DNA of 64,000 bases from Pseudoponticoccus marisrubri (lineage in GTDB: Bacteria > Pseudomonadota > Alphaproteobacteria > Rhodobacterales > Rhodobacteraceae): positions 186,001-250,000 of the forward strand of contig NZ_LPXO01000001.1 in assembly GCF_001482405.1 (NCBI RefSeq), in the 5' to 3' direction. This document shows, piece after piece, positions 54,714 to 64,000 of the stretch; within the stretch, counting starts at the first letter, position 1; every line of letters starts with the position of its first letter. A program made the translations under genes and the position numbers. The notes below the pieces were generated by a model that saw nothing but the letters and a program-made list of their open reading frames with translations, ran no database searches and was not told where the DNA came from.

Positions 54714-55509
54714 GACCATCCTCGACCGGATCAAGGCCTACAAGCTGGAGGAGGTCGCCGCCGACAAGGCGCAGGTGTCGCTGGCCGAGATCGAGGCGCG
54801 CGCCCGCGCTGCCGACCCAGTCCGCCCCTTCGCGAGGGCGCTGCAGGCCGCCGCGGCCACGGGCTACGGGCTGATCGCCGAGGTCAAGAAGGCCTCCCCC
54901 TCCAAGGGGTTGATCCGGGCCGATTTCGACCCGGCCACGCTGGCCCGCGCCTATGAACAGGGCGGCGCCACCTGCCTCTCGGTTCTGACCGACACGCCCT
55001 CCTTCCAGGGGGCCAAGCCCTTCCTGACCGCGGCGCGGGCCGCCACCGCGCTGCCCGCCCTGCGCAAGGATTTCATGTACGACCCCTACCAGGTGGCCGA
55101 GGCGCGCAGCCTCGGGGCCGACTGCATCCTGATCATCATGGCCAGCGTCTCGGACGCGCAGGCGGCCGAGCTGGAAGCGGCCGCGCGCGACTGGGGGATG
55201 GATGCGCTGATCGAGGTGCATGACGCGGCCGAGCTGGACCGCGCGCTGCGGCTGGACTCGCCCCTGATCGGGGTGAACAACCGCAATCTCAAGACCTTCG
55301 AGACCACGCTGGACACCACCCGGCAGCTGTCGCGCGCCATTCCCGAGGGGCGACTGCTGATCTCGGAATCCGGCCTGACCACGCCGCAGGACCTGGCCGA
55401 CATGGCCGGCTTTGGCGCGCGGGCCTTCCTCATCGGCGAGAGCCTCATGCGGCAGGACGACGTGGCCGCCGCCACCCGCGACCTGCTGCGCGATCCGGTC
55501 CCGGCATGA
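54706..55509 (+). CDS. trpC: Indole-3-glycerol phosphate synthase
   Basis: Fourth step of tryptophan synthesis. The 267-residue TIM barrel has [55 protein letters not shown] and [14 protein letters not shown]. The ATG at 54706 lies inside the ung coding end, so translation is coupled to ung. The stop overlaps moaC by ATGA. Confidence 0.96.
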   Translation: MTETILDRIKAYKLEEVAADKAQVSLAEIEARARAADPVRPFARALQAAAATGYGLIAEVKKASPSKGLIRADFDPATLARAYEQGGATCLSVLTDTPSFQGAKPFLTAARAATALPALRKDFMYDPYQVAEARSLGADCILIIMASVSDAQAAELEAAARDWGMDALIEVHDAAELDRALRLDSPLIGVNNRNLKTFETTLDTTRQLSRAIPEGRLLISESGLTTPQDLADMAGFGARAFLIGESLMRQDDVAAATRDLLRDPVPA

Positions 55510-55982
55510 GCGGGCTGACCCATTTCGACGCCGAGGGCAATGCCCGCATGGTCGATGTCTCGGACAAGGCGGTGACCGCGCGCGTTGCCGTGGCCGAGGG
55601 CCATATCCGCATGGCGCCCGAGACCTATGCGTTGATCGACGAGGGCCGCGCCAAGAAGGGCGACGTGATCGGCGTGGCGCAGCTGGCCGGCATCATGGGC
55701 GCCAAGAAGACCCCCGACCTGATCCCGCTCTGCCACCCGCTGCCGGTCACCAAGGTCTCGGTCGAGCTGACCCGCGACCCCGACCTGCCCGGCCTGCGCA
55801 TCACCGCGACGGTCAAGACCACCGGGCAGACAGGGGTCGAGATGGAGGCGCTGACCGCCGTCTCGACCGCGGCGCTGACGGTCTATGACATGGTCAAGGC
55901 CGCGGACAAGTCCATGCAAATCGGCGGCATCCGCGTCGTGCTGAAGGATGGCGGAAAATCAGGACGTTACGAGGCAGAGTGA
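55506..55982 (+). CDS. moaC: Cyclic pyranopterin monophosphate synthase MoaC
   Basis: With MoaA, makes cyclic pyranopterin monophosphate in molybdenum cofactor synthesis. 158 residues, [18 protein letters not shown] at the start, then [29 protein letters not shown] and [20 protein letters not shown] with the catalytic Lys/Asp region. Overlaps trpC by four bases; trpC-moaC-moeA linkage is typical of the group. Confidence 0.95.
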   Translation: MSGLTHFDAEGNARMVDVSDKAVTARVAVAEGHIRMAPETYALIDEGRAKKGDVIGVAQLAGIMGAKKTPDLIPLCHPLPVTKVSVELTRDPDLPGLRITATVKTTGQTGVEMEALTAVSTAALTVYDMVKAADKSMQIGGIRVVLKDGGKSGRYEAE

Positions 55983-56007
55983 GTGCGATGCGCAAAGCGG
56001 TGACCGC

Positions 56008-57174
56008 ATGATCCCCGTCGCCGAGGCGCTGGACCGCCTGTTCGCCCTGGCCCGCCCGCTGGGCCATGAGACGGTGCCGCTGGCGCAGGCTGCGGGGCGG
56101 GTCCTGGCCGTCGCGGCGACCGCACGGCGTGACCAGCCGCCCTTCCCGGCCTCGGCCATGGATGGCTACGCGGTCAGCGATGCGGCCCCCGGCCAGCAGA
56201 AGACGGTGATCGGCGAAAGCGCCGCCGGCGCGCGTTTTGCCGGCGCGGTCGGCGCGGGCGAAGCGGTGCGCATCTTCACCGGCGCTCCGGTGCCCGACGG
56301 TGCCACCCGCATCGTCCTGCAGGAGGACGTCACCCGCGACGGCGACCGGATCACGCTGGGCGACGCGCTGGACGCGGGCCCGCATATCCGCGCCGCAGGC
56401 ACGGATTTCCGCGCCGGCCACCAGCTGGAGGCCCCCCGCCGCCTGACACCGAACGACATCGCGCTGCTGGCGGCGATGAACGTGCCCGAGGTGACGGTGA
56501 CGCGGCGCCCGAAAGTGGCGCTGATCTCGACCGGAAACGAGCTGGTCATGCCCGGCGACACGCCCGGTCCCGACCAGATCATCGTGTCCAACACCTACGG
56601 GCTGCAGGCGCTGCTGAGGGACCTCGGCGCCGAGCCGCGCATCCTGCCCATCGCGCGCGACAGCCTCGCCTCGCTGACCGGGGCCTTCGCGCTGATGGAT
56701 GATGCCGATCTCGTCATCACGATCGGCGGCGCCTCGGTGGGGGATCATGACCTCGTGGCCGAGGTGGCAGGCACGCTGGGCATGGACCGCGCCTTTCACA
56801 AGGTGGCCATGCGCCCGGGCAAGCCGCTCATGTCCGGGCGGCTGGGCGGGGCGATGATGATCGGCCTGCCCGGCAACCCGGTCTCGGCCATGGTCTGCGG
56901 CCATGTCTTCGTGGCCCCGGTGATCGACGCGCTGAGCGGCCTGCCCGCGCGCCCCACCCCGCGGCGCCATGCGCCCCTGTCCGCCGATATCGGCGCCAAT
57001 GGCTTGCGCGAGCATTACATGCGCGCCCGGCTGACCGAGGACGGCATCGCGCCATTCGAGCGGCAGGATTCCAGCCTGTTGAGCGTGCTGGGTCAGGCCA
57101 ACGCCCTGCTGGTCCGCCCGCCGCAGGACCCGGCGCGCACGGCCGGAGACCGGGTGGCCTACCTGCCGCTCTAG
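56008..57174 (+). CDS. moeA: Molybdopterin molybdenumtransferase MoeA
   Basis: Inserts molybdate into adenylylated molybdopterin. 388 residues: the N-terminal PPFPASAMDGYAV signature, then DVTRDGDRITLGDALDAG, the MPT-binding VALISTGNELVMPGDTPGP and TIGGASVGDHDLVAEV, and a C-terminal beta domain. The ATG at 56008 is 25 bases after moaC; a longer in-frame form overlaps moaC and is unlikely. Confidence 0.94.
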   Translation: MIPVAEALDRLFALARPLGHETVPLAQAAGRVLAVAATARRDQPPFPASAMDGYAVSDAAPGQQKTVIGESAAGARFAGAVGAGEAVRIFTGAPVPDGATRIVLQEDVTRDGDRITLGDALDAGPHIRAAGTDFRAGHQLEAPRRLTPNDIALLAAMNVPEVTVTRRPKVALISTGNELVMPGDTPGPDQIIVSNTYGLQALLRDLGAEPRILPIARDSLASLTGAFALMDDADLVITIGGASVGDHDLVAEVAGTLGMDRAFHKVAMRPGKPLMSGRLGGAMMIGLPGNPVSAMVCGHVFVAPVIDALSGLPARPTPRRHAPLSADIGANGLREHYMRARLTEDGIAPFERQDSSLLSVLGQANALLVRPPQDPARTAGDRVAYLPL

Positions 57175-57201
57175 CGCTGTCAAGGACTTATCCACAGACC
57201 A

Positions 57202-57230
57202 TTGACACAAAACGGGAACGCCTGTAGAAC
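57202..57230 (+). promoter_or_regulatory. lexA promoter with embedded SOS box
   Basis: TTGACA (57202-57207) is followed after 17 bases by TAGAAC (57225-57230). Overlapping the spacer and -10 is GAAC-GCCTGTA-GAAC (57216-57230), an exact GAAC-N7-GAAC LexA operator. LexA bound there would block RNA polymerase, giving the usual autorepression. Confidence 0.88.
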
Positions 57231-57259
57231 AAACCGAAACAGGTTTGGGATGACCGGCG

Positions 57260-57955
57260 ATGCTCACCAAGAAACAACTGGATCTTCTGGACTTCATCAA
57301 CAGGCGGATGGCGCGCGACGGCGTGCCGCCCAGCTTTGACGAGATGAAGGAGGCGCTGGACCTTCGCTCCAAATCGGGAATCCATCGCCTGATCACCGCG
57401 CTGGAGGAACGGGGCTTCATCCGCCGGCTGGCCCATCGCGCCCGCGCCATCGAGATCGTGAAACTGCCCGAAAGCCTTGGGGGCCGGGCCAGCGGCTTTG
57501 CCCCGCAGGTGATCGAGGGCGACCTGCCCGACACCACCCCCGCCGCCGCGCAGGAGGTCAGTTCGGCCAACGTGGCCGAGCTGCCGCTGATGGGCCGCAT
57601 CGCCGCCGGCCGCCCGATCGAGGCGATCAACGACCAGCCGCCGGGCATCACGGTGCCGGGCCAGATGCTGCAGGGCCGCGGGCGGCATTACGCGCTCGAG
57701 GTCAAGGGCGACTCGATGATCGAGGCCGGGATCAACGATGGCGACGTGGTCGTGATCCGCGAGACGTCGGACGCCTCCGAGGGCGATATCGTCGTGGCGC
57801 AGGTAGAGGGCTACGAGGCCACGCTGAAACGCTTCCGCCGCAAGGGTGACATGATCGTGCTCGAGGCCGCCAACCCGGCCTACGAGGCGCGTGTGCTGCC
57901 CGCCGGCGCGGTCAGCGTGCAGGGCCGGCTGGTCGGGTTGATCCGAACCTACTGA
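57260..57955 (+). CDS. lexA: SOS repressor LexA
   Basis: 231-residue self-cleaving repressor. The winged helix-turn-helix is in [20 protein letters not shown] and [19 protein letters not shown]. The cleavage site is Ala116-Gly117 in [11 protein letters not shown], the nucleophile is Ser152 ([11 protein letters not shown]) and the general base is Lys190 ([10 protein letters not shown]). Its alphaproteobacterial boxes are at its own promoter and before the radical SAM gene at 48 kb. The last seven bases overlap the comEC stop on the other strand. Confidence 0.97.
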   Translation: MLTKKQLDLLDFINRRMARDGVPPSFDEMKEALDLRSKSGIHRLITALEERGFIRRLAHRARAIEIVKLPESLGGRASGFAPQVIEGDLPDTTPAAAQEVSSANVAELPLMGRIAAGRPIEAINDQPPGITVPGQMLQGRGRHYALEVKGDSMIEAGINDGDVVVIRETSDASEGDIVVAQVEGYEATLKRFRRKGDMIVLEAANPAYEARVLPAGAVSVQGRLVGLIRTY

Positions 57956-60021
57956 TCCGCCTGCGCGACGCGCCGCTCTTCGGCCTTGGGCCGGCGGTGC
58001 CACAGCCGGGTGCCCGCGCGATCCGCGTCGGTGACACGCCGCCATCCATCCTCTGCCGGCCAATAGGCCACCGCGCCGGTGCGGCGCAGCCGGTCCGGGT
58101 CAAGGATCTCGCAGCCGCCGGACAGGCGCAGCGGCGCGCTGGTCACGAGGATCTGGCCCTTGGCGCAACCGGTCCAGGCCTCGGTCGCGCGCTTGCCCTG
58201 CAGGTGCACCAGGGTGGCGCCCTCCAGCACGGCCCGCGCGGTGCGCTTGGCGGGCCGGTCGGGCCAGAGTTCGGCCGCCCCCTCCTGCACCCCGCCCTGC
58301 CCGTCATTCTCCAGCCAGGTGTTCGCGACAAAGCCCGAGCCGCGCGCGCGCGACAGGGCGCGCCCCTCGGGCGTCATCACGCCGACCAGCGTGCCGGTAT
58401 CGTTGACGAGGATCGCGGGCCGCTCGGTCACGACCCAGAGCGTCAGCCCCAACGCCGCCGGGGCCAGCCCCGCCAGCCGGCCCGGTCCGCGCCAGAGGCA
58501 GAGGATCAGACCGCCAAGCGCCAGCAGCGGCAGCACGGCGGGCATGGGCGCCTTGACGTGGCGCACCGCGCCCTCCCACGCGGCCACGTGATGCGCGACG
58601 GCCAGGATCCAGTCCAGCCCCAGCCCCATCACCGCCAGCGCGGCCCCGTCCCAGCCCAGCGGCATCAGCAGCGCCGCGACCACGCCCATGGGCACGACGA
58701 GCATGCCCATGACCGGGACCGAGACGAGGTTGGCCAGCAGCCCGTAGGGCGCGGCCTGGTTGAAATGCGCCATGCCTACCGGTGCCGTCGCCGCGCCCGC
58801 CACGGCCGAGGAGACCACAACCGACAGGACCGCGCCCAGCCAGGGCGGCGGGCGCCAGCTGCGCTGCGCGCGGCTCACCTGTTCGAACACCGCGACCAGC
58901 GCGGTCGTGGCGGCAAAGGACATCTGGAAGCCCGGGCCCAGCAATGCCTCTGGCCGCAGCATCAGCACCACCAGCGCGGCCACCGCCACGCTGCGCAGCG
59001 ACAGCGCGCGCCGGTCCAGCATCAGCGCGCAAAGCGCCGCAGCGGCCATGATGAAGGCGCGTTCGGTCGCGACATTGCCGCCCGACAGCGCGAGATAGCC
59101 CGCCGCGGCCCAGAGCGCGCCGAAGGCGGCCACCTTCTTGACCGGCCAGCAATGCCGCGTCCAGGGCAGCAGGAGCAGCGCCAGCCGCAGCGCGGCAAAG
59201 ACGAACCCGGCCAGCAGCCCCATGTGCAGCCCCGAAATCGCCAGCAGATGCGCAAGGTTCGTGTCGCGCAGCGCCTGCAGCGTGTCCTCGCCCATGCCCG
59301 AGCGGTCACCGCTCATGATCGCGGCGGCGAAAGCGCCGGTCTCTCCCGGCAGTCGGGCCTGCACCCGCTCGGACAGCCACATGCGCGCGCGAAAGAGCGG
59401 CAGTCCCGCGCCCGGCGGCTCCAGCATCAGCACCGGGTTGCGCGTGTAGCCCACCGCGCCCAGCTGCAGGAACCAGGCATGACGGCGGAAATCGAAGCCG
59501 CCGGGCTCCACCGCGCCGCCGGGGGGTGACAGATGGCCGGTCAGGATCACCGTGGCGCCCGGCTCGGGGTCGTAGAAGCCCTGTGTGCCGTGCAGCGAGA
59601 CGCGCACGCGCAGCGGCGTGTCGTCGGGATCCATGCGCTCCAGCACCACGCGGTCGAGCGTCAGGCGCAGCGCGTCCGAGGCGGAGCGGTCGATCCGCAC
59701 CACGCGCCCCTCGATCGCGCCGTAATAGCGGAAGTCCAGCACCGGCCCGGCCACTTGGTGCGCCCGCGCCCCGGCCAGCGCCACTCCTAGCGCCACCAGT
59801 GCCAGCGCCGCCAGCAGCGGGCCGAACACCGCGCCCGCCCGGGCCTGCCCGAAGACGGCCAGCCCGGCCAGCCCGCAGGCGGCCAGCACGGCAGGTGCCG
59901 GTTCGACCCGCAGCGCGAAATAGAGGCCGATGCCGCCGGCGAGGCAGACCGGCACCCAGGGAAACAGGTGCCCGCGCTGGCCGATCACCACGCGCTCCAG
60001 CCATTGAAAAGCCTGGCCCAT
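57949..60021 (-). CDS. comEC: ComEC/Rec2 family DNA-uptake channel protein
   Basis: 690-residue polytopic inner-membrane protein. After N-terminal helices comes an OB-fold DUF4131 region (about residues 100-170), then the Competence domain with [39 protein letters not shown] and several helices. The C-terminal part after about 530 resembles the beta-lactamase-like region. ComEC moves single-stranded DNA into the cytoplasm in transformation and, in Rhodobacter, in uptake of gene-transfer-agent DNA. Convergent with lexA. Confidence 0.9.
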   Translation of the reverse strand: MGQAFQWLERVVIGQRGHLFPWVPVCLAGGIGLYFALRVEPAPAVLAACGLAGLAVFGQARAGAVFGPLLAALALVALGVALAGARAHQVAGPVLDFRYYGAIEGRVVRIDRSASDALRLTLDRVVLERMDPDDTPLRVRVSLHGTQGFYDPEPGATVILTGHLSPPGGAVEPGGFDFRRHAWFLQLGAVGYTRNPVLMLEPPGAGLPLFRARMWLSERVQARLPGETGAFAAAIMSGDRSGMGEDTLQALRDTNLAHLLAISGLHMGLLAGFVFAALRLALLLLPWTRHCWPVKKVAAFGALWAAAGYLALSGGNVATERAFIMAAAALCALMLDRRALSLRSVAVAALVVLMLRPEALLGPGFQMSFAATTALVAVFEQVSRAQRSWRPPPWLGAVLSVVVSSAVAGAATAPVGMAHFNQAAPYGLLANLVSVPVMGMLVVPMGVVAALLMPLGWDGAALAVMGLGLDWILAVAHHVAAWEGAVRHVKAPMPAVLPLLALGGLILCLWRGPGRLAGLAPAALGLTLWVVTERPAILVNDTGTLVGVMTPEGRALSRARGSGFVANTWLENDGQGGVQEGAAELWPDRPAKRTARAVLEGATLVHLQGKRATEAWTGCAKGQILVTSAPLRLSGGCEILDPDRLRRTGAVAYWPAEDGWRRVTDADRAGTRLWHRRPKAEERRVAQADQ

Positions 60022-60099
60022 GGTTGCCCCGGCAATACTGGCTCGTTAAGGAACGCGCAGATCCTGCCCCAGCCCGATTAGCAAAAGGTTAACCACGCC

Positions 60100-61512
60100 A
60101 TGACCGCCCCCGTCGTGACCCGTTTCGCCCCCTCGCCCACCGGTTTCCTGCATATCGGCGGGGCGCGCACGGCGCTGTTCAACTGGCTGTTTGCGCGCGG
60201 CCGCGGCGGGCAGTTCCTGCTGCGGATCGAGGACACCGACCGCGCCCGCTCGACCCCCGAGGCAACCGAGGCGATCCTCAAGGGCCTCGACTGGCTGGGG
60301 CTGGACCATGATGGCGAGGTGGTCAGCCAGGCCGCCCGCGCCGAGCGCCATGCCGAGGTGGCGCGCGCGCTGCTGGACCGCGGCGCCGCCTACAAGTGCT
60401 TCTCGACCCAGGACGAGATCGAGGCCTTCCGCGAGGCGGCCCGGGCCGAGAAGCGCTCGACCCTCTTCGTCAGCCCGTGGCGCGACGCCGATCCGGCGAC
60501 GCATCCGGACGCGCCTTACGTGATCCGCCTGCGCACCCCGCTGGACGGCGAGACGGTGATCCGCGACGAGGTGCAGGGCGAGGTGACGATCCGCAACGAC
60601 CAGCTGGACGACATGATCCTGCTGCGCTCGGACGGCACGCCGGTCTACATGCTGGCCGTGGTGGTGGACGATCACGACATGGGCGTGACCCACGTGATCC
60701 GCGGCGACGACCACCTGAACAACGCGGCGCGCCAGATGGGCATCTACACCGCCATGGGCTGGGACCTGCCGGTCTATGCGCACATCCCGCTGATCCACGG
60801 GCCGGACGGCAAGAAACTGTCCAAGCGGCACGGCGCGCTGGGGGCGGACGAGTACCAGAAGATGGGCTACCCGGCGGCGGGCATGCGCAACTACCTGGCG
60901 CGGCTGGGCTGGAGCCATGGCGATGACGAGTTCTTCACCGACGCACAGGCGCGGGAATGGTTCGACCTTGCGGGAATCGGCAAGTCCCCGGCCCGGTTCG
61001 ATTTCAAGAAACTGGAGAATATCTGCGGCCAGCACATCGCCGCGGCCGAGGATGCTGCGTTGCTGCAAGAAATCGACGCCTTCCTTGAGGTGACTGGCCA
61101 GCTGCCCCTGACCGAGGCGCAGCGCGACGGGTTGGGACGTGCGCTGTATTGCCTCAAGGAGCGGGCCAAGACCCTGCCAGAAGTGCTTGAAAAGGGGCAC
61201 TTTGTCCTGACAGAGACGCCGGTGGAACCGGACGCGAAGGCGGCCAAGGCGCTGGATACTGTATCCCGTGGTATACTGGGATCGTTGACGCCGCACTTGC
61301 AAAATGCTAGCTGGACGCGCGAGGATCTGGAGGCGGTCATGAACCGTTTCGCCGAGGATCAGGGCACCAAGTTCGGCAAGCTGGCGGCGCCCCTGCGGGC
61401 CGCTCTGGCCGGTCGCGCGGCGACGCCCTCGGTCTTCGACATGATGCTGGTGCTGGGCCGGGACGAGACGCTGAACCGTCTGACCCATGCCGCGGCCGGC
61501 GGGGACGGCTGA
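60100..61512 (+). CDS. gltX: Glutamyl-tRNA synthetase
   Basis: 470-residue class I synthetase. The HIGH element is in [32 protein letters not shown] binds glutamate, and [12 protein letters not shown] is the KMSKS loop. The DxxH region [14 protein letters not shown] is typical. The C-terminal anticodon-binding domain is complete. Alphaproteobacteria often carry two gltX copies, and which tRNAs this copy charges cannot be told. Divergent from comEC. Confidence 0.95.
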   Translation: MTAPVVTRFAPSPTGFLHIGGARTALFNWLFARGRGGQFLLRIEDTDRARSTPEATEAILKGLDWLGLDHDGEVVSQAARAERHAEVARALLDRGAAYKCFSTQDEIEAFREAARAEKRSTLFVSPWRDADPATHPDAPYVIRLRTPLDGETVIRDEVQGEVTIRNDQLDDMILLRSDGTPVYMLAVVVDDHDMGVTHVIRGDDHLNNAARQMGIYTAMGWDLPVYAHIPLIHGPDGKKLSKRHGALGADEYQKMGYPAAGMRNYLARLGWSHGDDEFFTDAQAREWFDLAGIGKSPARFDFKKLENICGQHIAAAEDAALLQEIDAFLEVTGQLPLTEAQRDGLGRALYCLKERAKTLPEVLEKGHFVLTETPVEPDAKAAKALDTVSRGILGSLTPHLQNASWTREDLEAVMNRFAEDQGTKFGKLAAPLRAALAGRAATPSVFDMMLVLGRDETLNRLTHAAAGGDG

Positions 61513-61598
61513 TCGCCCCTGTCCCCGGGCCATGTGATTGCAAACGGCAGGGCCGCCGCACTGGCCCCGCCCCGACATGACGAAGAGGGACGAAAAGC

Positions 61599-62894
61599 AT
61601 GGCTGAACCGACCAAGACTGCAAAACTGACCATCGGCGAACAGGCCTTCGACCTGCCGATCCATTCGCCGACCGCCGGTCCGGACGTGATCGACATCCGC
61701 AAGCTCTATGGCCAGGCGGGCGTGTTCACCTATGACCCCGGCTTCACCTCGACCGCGTCCTGCGACTCGACCATCACCTTCATCGATGGCGAGAAGGGCG
61801 AGCTGCTGCATCGCGGCTACCCGATCGACCAGCTGGCCTCGAAATCGCATTACCTCGAGGTCTGCTTCCTGCTGCTCTACGGCTACCTGCCCAAGGCGGA
61901 AGAGCTCGAGACCTTCGAGGGCACGATCACCCGCCACACCATGATCCACGAGCAGATGGTGAACTTCTTCCGCGGCTTCCGCCGGGATGCGCACCCGATG
62001 GCGATCATGGTCGGCGTGGTCGGCGCGATGGCAGCCTTCTACCATGACAGCACCGACATCTCGGACCCGCGCCAGCGCGAGATCGCCAGCCACCGCCTGA
62101 TCGCCAAGATGCCCACCATCGCGGCCTGGGCCTACAAGTACTCGATCGGCCAGCCCTTCGTGTATCCGCGCAACGATCTGGATTACGCGGCGAACTTCCT
62201 GCACATGTGCTTCAGCGTGCCGGCAGAGGAATACGTGGTCGACCCGATCCTGAGCCGCGCGATGGACCGGATCTTCACCCTGCACGCCGATCACGAGCAG
62301 AACGCTTCGACCTCGACGGTGCGGCTGGCTTCCTCCTCGGGCGCCAACCCCTTTGCCTGCATCGCGGCCGGCATCGCCTGCCTGTGGGGTCCGGCCCATG
62401 GCGGCGCCAACCAGGCCTGCCTCGAGATGCTCAAGCAGATCGGCAGCCCCGAGAACATCCCCGAATACATCGCGCGGGCCAAGGACAAGAACGATCCGTT
62501 CCGCCTGATGGGCTTCGGCCACCGGGTCTACAAGAACTTCGACCCGCGCGCCAAGGTGATGAAGCAGTCCGCCGACGAGGTGCTGGACCTGATGGGGATC
62601 GAGAACAACCCGATCCTCGCCACCGCCAAGGCGCTGGAAGAGGCCGCACTAAAGGACGAGTACTTCACCGAGAAGAAGCTCTTCCCGAATGTGGATTTCT
62701 ACTCGGGCATCATCCTCGAGGCGATGGGCTTCCCGACCTCGATGTTCACGCCGATCTTCGCGCTGTCGCGCACCGTCGGCTGGGTCAGCCAGTGGAAGGA
62801 AATGCTGAACGACCCGCAGAACAAGATCGGCCGCCCGCGGCAGCTCTACCTTGGCGAGACCGCGCGCGACTACGTCGATATCGAGAACCGTTGA
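61599..62894 (+). CDS. gltA: Citrate synthase (type II)
   Basis: Entry enzyme of the TCA cycle: oxaloacetate plus acetyl-CoA. 431 residues of the hexameric, NADH-sensitive Gram-negative type. Catalytic His in [14 protein letters not shown] and [32 protein letters not shown], and the catalytic Asp in [11 protein letters not shown]. Preceded by GAAGAGGGACG and followed by a strong terminator. 86 bases after gltX. Confidence 0.97.
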   Translation: MAEPTKTAKLTIGEQAFDLPIHSPTAGPDVIDIRKLYGQAGVFTYDPGFTSTASCDSTITFIDGEKGELLHRGYPIDQLASKSHYLEVCFLLLYGYLPKAEELETFEGTITRHTMIHEQMVNFFRGFRRDAHPMAIMVGVVGAMAAFYHDSTDISDPRQREIASHRLIAKMPTIAAWAYKYSIGQPFVYPRNDLDYAANFLHMCFSVPAEEYVVDPILSRAMDRIFTLHADHEQNASTSTVRLASSSGANPFACIAAGIACLWGPAHGGANQACLEMLKQIGSPENIPEYIARAKDKNDPFRLMGFGHRVYKNFDPRAKVMKQSADEVLDLMGIENNPILATAKALEEAALKDEYFTEKKLFPNVDFYSGIILEAMGFPTSMFTPIFALSRTVGWVSQWKEMLNDPQNKIGRPRQLYLGETARDYVDIENR

Positions 62895-62925
62895 GCCGCC
62901 AAGGGCCCGCGACTCACCCGACAGG

Positions 62926-62957
62926 ACCCGGTGCCGGAGACGGCGCCGGGTTTTCCT
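62926..62957 (+). terminator. Rho-independent terminator of gltA
   Basis: CCCGGTGCCG (62927-62936), loop GAGA and CGGCGCCGGG (62941-62950), with one G-U pair, then TTTTCCTTT. It lies 32 bases after the gltA stop. Confidence 0.9.
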
Positions 62958-63163
62958 TTGCCGCCATGCTGCGGCCACCGGTGTCGCGGACAATCTCTGA
63001 CACCGTCCGGCATTGTTCCGGAACCGGGACGGGCGGCCCGTGGAATGTGGCGCCTTGATGGCGGAAACGCTGCGTTTCCACAAAATTTGAAGCAATTACG
63101 GCGGTTTCGCGGCACGACATTGGGCAATCGTCTTTTTTGGTCAATTTGCGCGAGGACCCCGTC

Positions 63164-64000
63164 ATGCCCGCTGTTCCCAGTTCCGAAATCCTGCTTGGCT
63201 GTGACCCGCAAGTGCGCTTCGTCGTGATCGAGGACGAGGGCAACCTTGTCCTGCAGGTCTTTGCCGAGGACCCGGCCAATACCGATCTCGACGCGCTGTT
63301 CTTCAACCTGACCGATCCCGCGATCGCCCCCGACCTGACGATCTCTCCAGGCTTCAACGAGGCGATCGGTTCCAACGGCGAGAACGTGACCGGCTATGAC
63401 GTGGCGGTCGGCACGCAGAACCAGTTGAACAACGGCGCCCAGATCGCCGAGAGTTATGACGTCAAGCTGGAATTCGGCACCGTGCCCTATTCCTCGAACG
63501 GCGATGTCGACGAGGCGATGCTGACCCTCTATGTCGACGGAAACGGATCAAACCTGACGGCCGACAGCCTCGACCTGTCGAACATGACCGCCGTTGTGAA
63601 CACCGAGACCGGCACCGGGCTGGCGCTGACCGGCGGCGTGCCGGGCAGCAACGCGCCGGTGCAGACCCCCGTGATCAACACCGTCTCCGAGGATTTCAAC
63701 GGGCTGCACTATGCCTCGCAGAGCGATCTCGTCGAGGGCTGGACCGACTGGGACATCCGCCATGGCCAGCTGGAGACCGACGGCAATGATGACGGCACGC
63801 TGATGCTGCAGGAGGTCGCGACCGAGGGCCCGGCCGCGCTGTCCTTCGACGCGCGCGGCATCAATATCGACCGGTTCGAGAATTCCGGCCATGCCGCCGA
63901 CAGCCTGCGCATCGAGGTGCAGGTGGATGGCGGCGACTGGGTGCTGCTGGACGAGTTCCAGGTCAATGATGACGGCACTGCGCTGGTCGGCTCGAACACC
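63164..64000 (+). CDS. Large acidic, probably secreted protein, N-terminal part
   Basis: 279 codons from the ATG at 63164 remain open to the window edge. The product is rich in Asp, Asn, Gly, Glu and Thr and nearly free of Cys and Lys. It contains stretches such as VFAEDPANTDLDALFFNLTD, DGNGSNLTADSLDLSNMT and TDGNDDGTLMLQEV. There is no classical signal peptide. Composition and the LETDGNDDGTL/FQVNDDGTAL segments resemble RTX/calcium-binding type I secretion substrates of Rhodobacteraceae, whose secretion signal is C-terminal. No family motif is certain in this fragment. Confidence 0.72.
   Translation, partial: MPAVPSSEILLGCDPQVRFVVIEDEGNLVLQVFAEDPANTDLDALFFNLTDPAIAPDLTISPGFNEAIGSNGENVTGYDVAVGTQNQLNNGAQIAESYDVKLEFGTVPYSSNGDVDEAMLTLYVDGNGSNLTADSLDLSNMTAVVNTETGTGLALTGGVPGSNAPVQTPVINTVSEDFNGLHYASQSDLVEGWTDWDIRHGQLETDGNDDGTLMLQEVATEGPAALSFDARGINIDRFENSGHAADSLRIEVQVDGGDWVLLDEFQVNDDGTALVGSNT

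Overview
The window is a stretch of high G+C chromosome from an alphaproteobacterium, most likely a member of the Rhodobacteraceae (Roseobacter/Rhodobacter group). The evidence is the set of family-typical gene neighbourhoods: sqdBDC for sulfolipid, dusB(nifR3)-ntrB-ntrC-ntrY-ntrX-trkA-trkH-hfq-hflX, trpG-trpD-trpC-moaC-moeA-lexA, a fused ispDF, an RNase E with a split S1 domain, the DUF6456/DUF6477 pair, and LexA boxes of the alphaproteobacterial GAAC-N7-GAAC type. About sixty genes can be supported. I see no rRNA or tRNA gene, CRISPR array, insertion sequence, prophage or integrase. The very long ORFs antisense to ntr, trk and rne are high-G+C shadows.

Layout. 1-0.13 kb: start of lon (minus) with a good heat-shock promoter. 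0.6-3.5 kb: sqdB-sqdD-sqdC operon. 3.6-10.8 kb: class V aminotransferase, MFS transporter, phytoene-synthase-like protein, cimA, cysS and a YjbR protein. 10.9-15.8 kb: rne and a 3-hydroxyisobutyrate-dehydrogenase-like gene, separated by 0.56 kb rich in palindromes. 15.9-19.3 kb: penicillin acylase and an overlapping kinase-like gene. 19.3-31.9 kb: a long minus-strand block for nitrogen signalling (dusB, ntrBC, ntrYX), potassium uptake (trkA, trkH) and RNA/ribosome functions (hfq, hflX). 32-38.3 kb: ispDF-pgpA-pncC, ratA, hpt, cytochrome c', a diheme cytochrome c and lipA. 38.5-43.2 kb: DUF6456/DUF6477, an MttB-like methyltransferase and small membrane proteins. 43.3-50.3 kb: guaA, a DUF218 protein, a homocysteine methyltransferase, a PA0069-type radical SAM protein, a B12-binding protein, a PA2169-family protein and DUF1638. 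50.5-60 kb: a divergent polysaccharide deacetylase, trpG-trpD-ung-trpC-moaC-moeA, lexA and comEC. 60.1-64 kb: gltX, gltA and the start of a large acidic protein that runs off the window.

How genes work together. The homocysteine methyltransferase and the B12-binding protein look like two parts of the split, MetH-replacing methionine synthase of Rhodobacteraceae; DUF1638 and the MttB homologue suggest wider corrinoid one-carbon chemistry. NtrC and NtrX both lack the sigma-54-contacting GAFTGA loop, so nitrogen control here probably works through another RNA polymerase holoenzyme. LexA boxes sit before lexA itself and before the PA0069-type radical SAM gene.

The most unusual signal lies between genes: a family of 22-nt palindromic modules. 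One class (CAAATT-N10-AATTTG) occurs as three 44-nt double units at 8.8, 46.9 and 54.0 kb, with changed but still complementary arms. A G+C-rich class forms clusters at 14.8 and 50.4 kb and includes one exactly repeated 22-mer. All sit close to stop codons.
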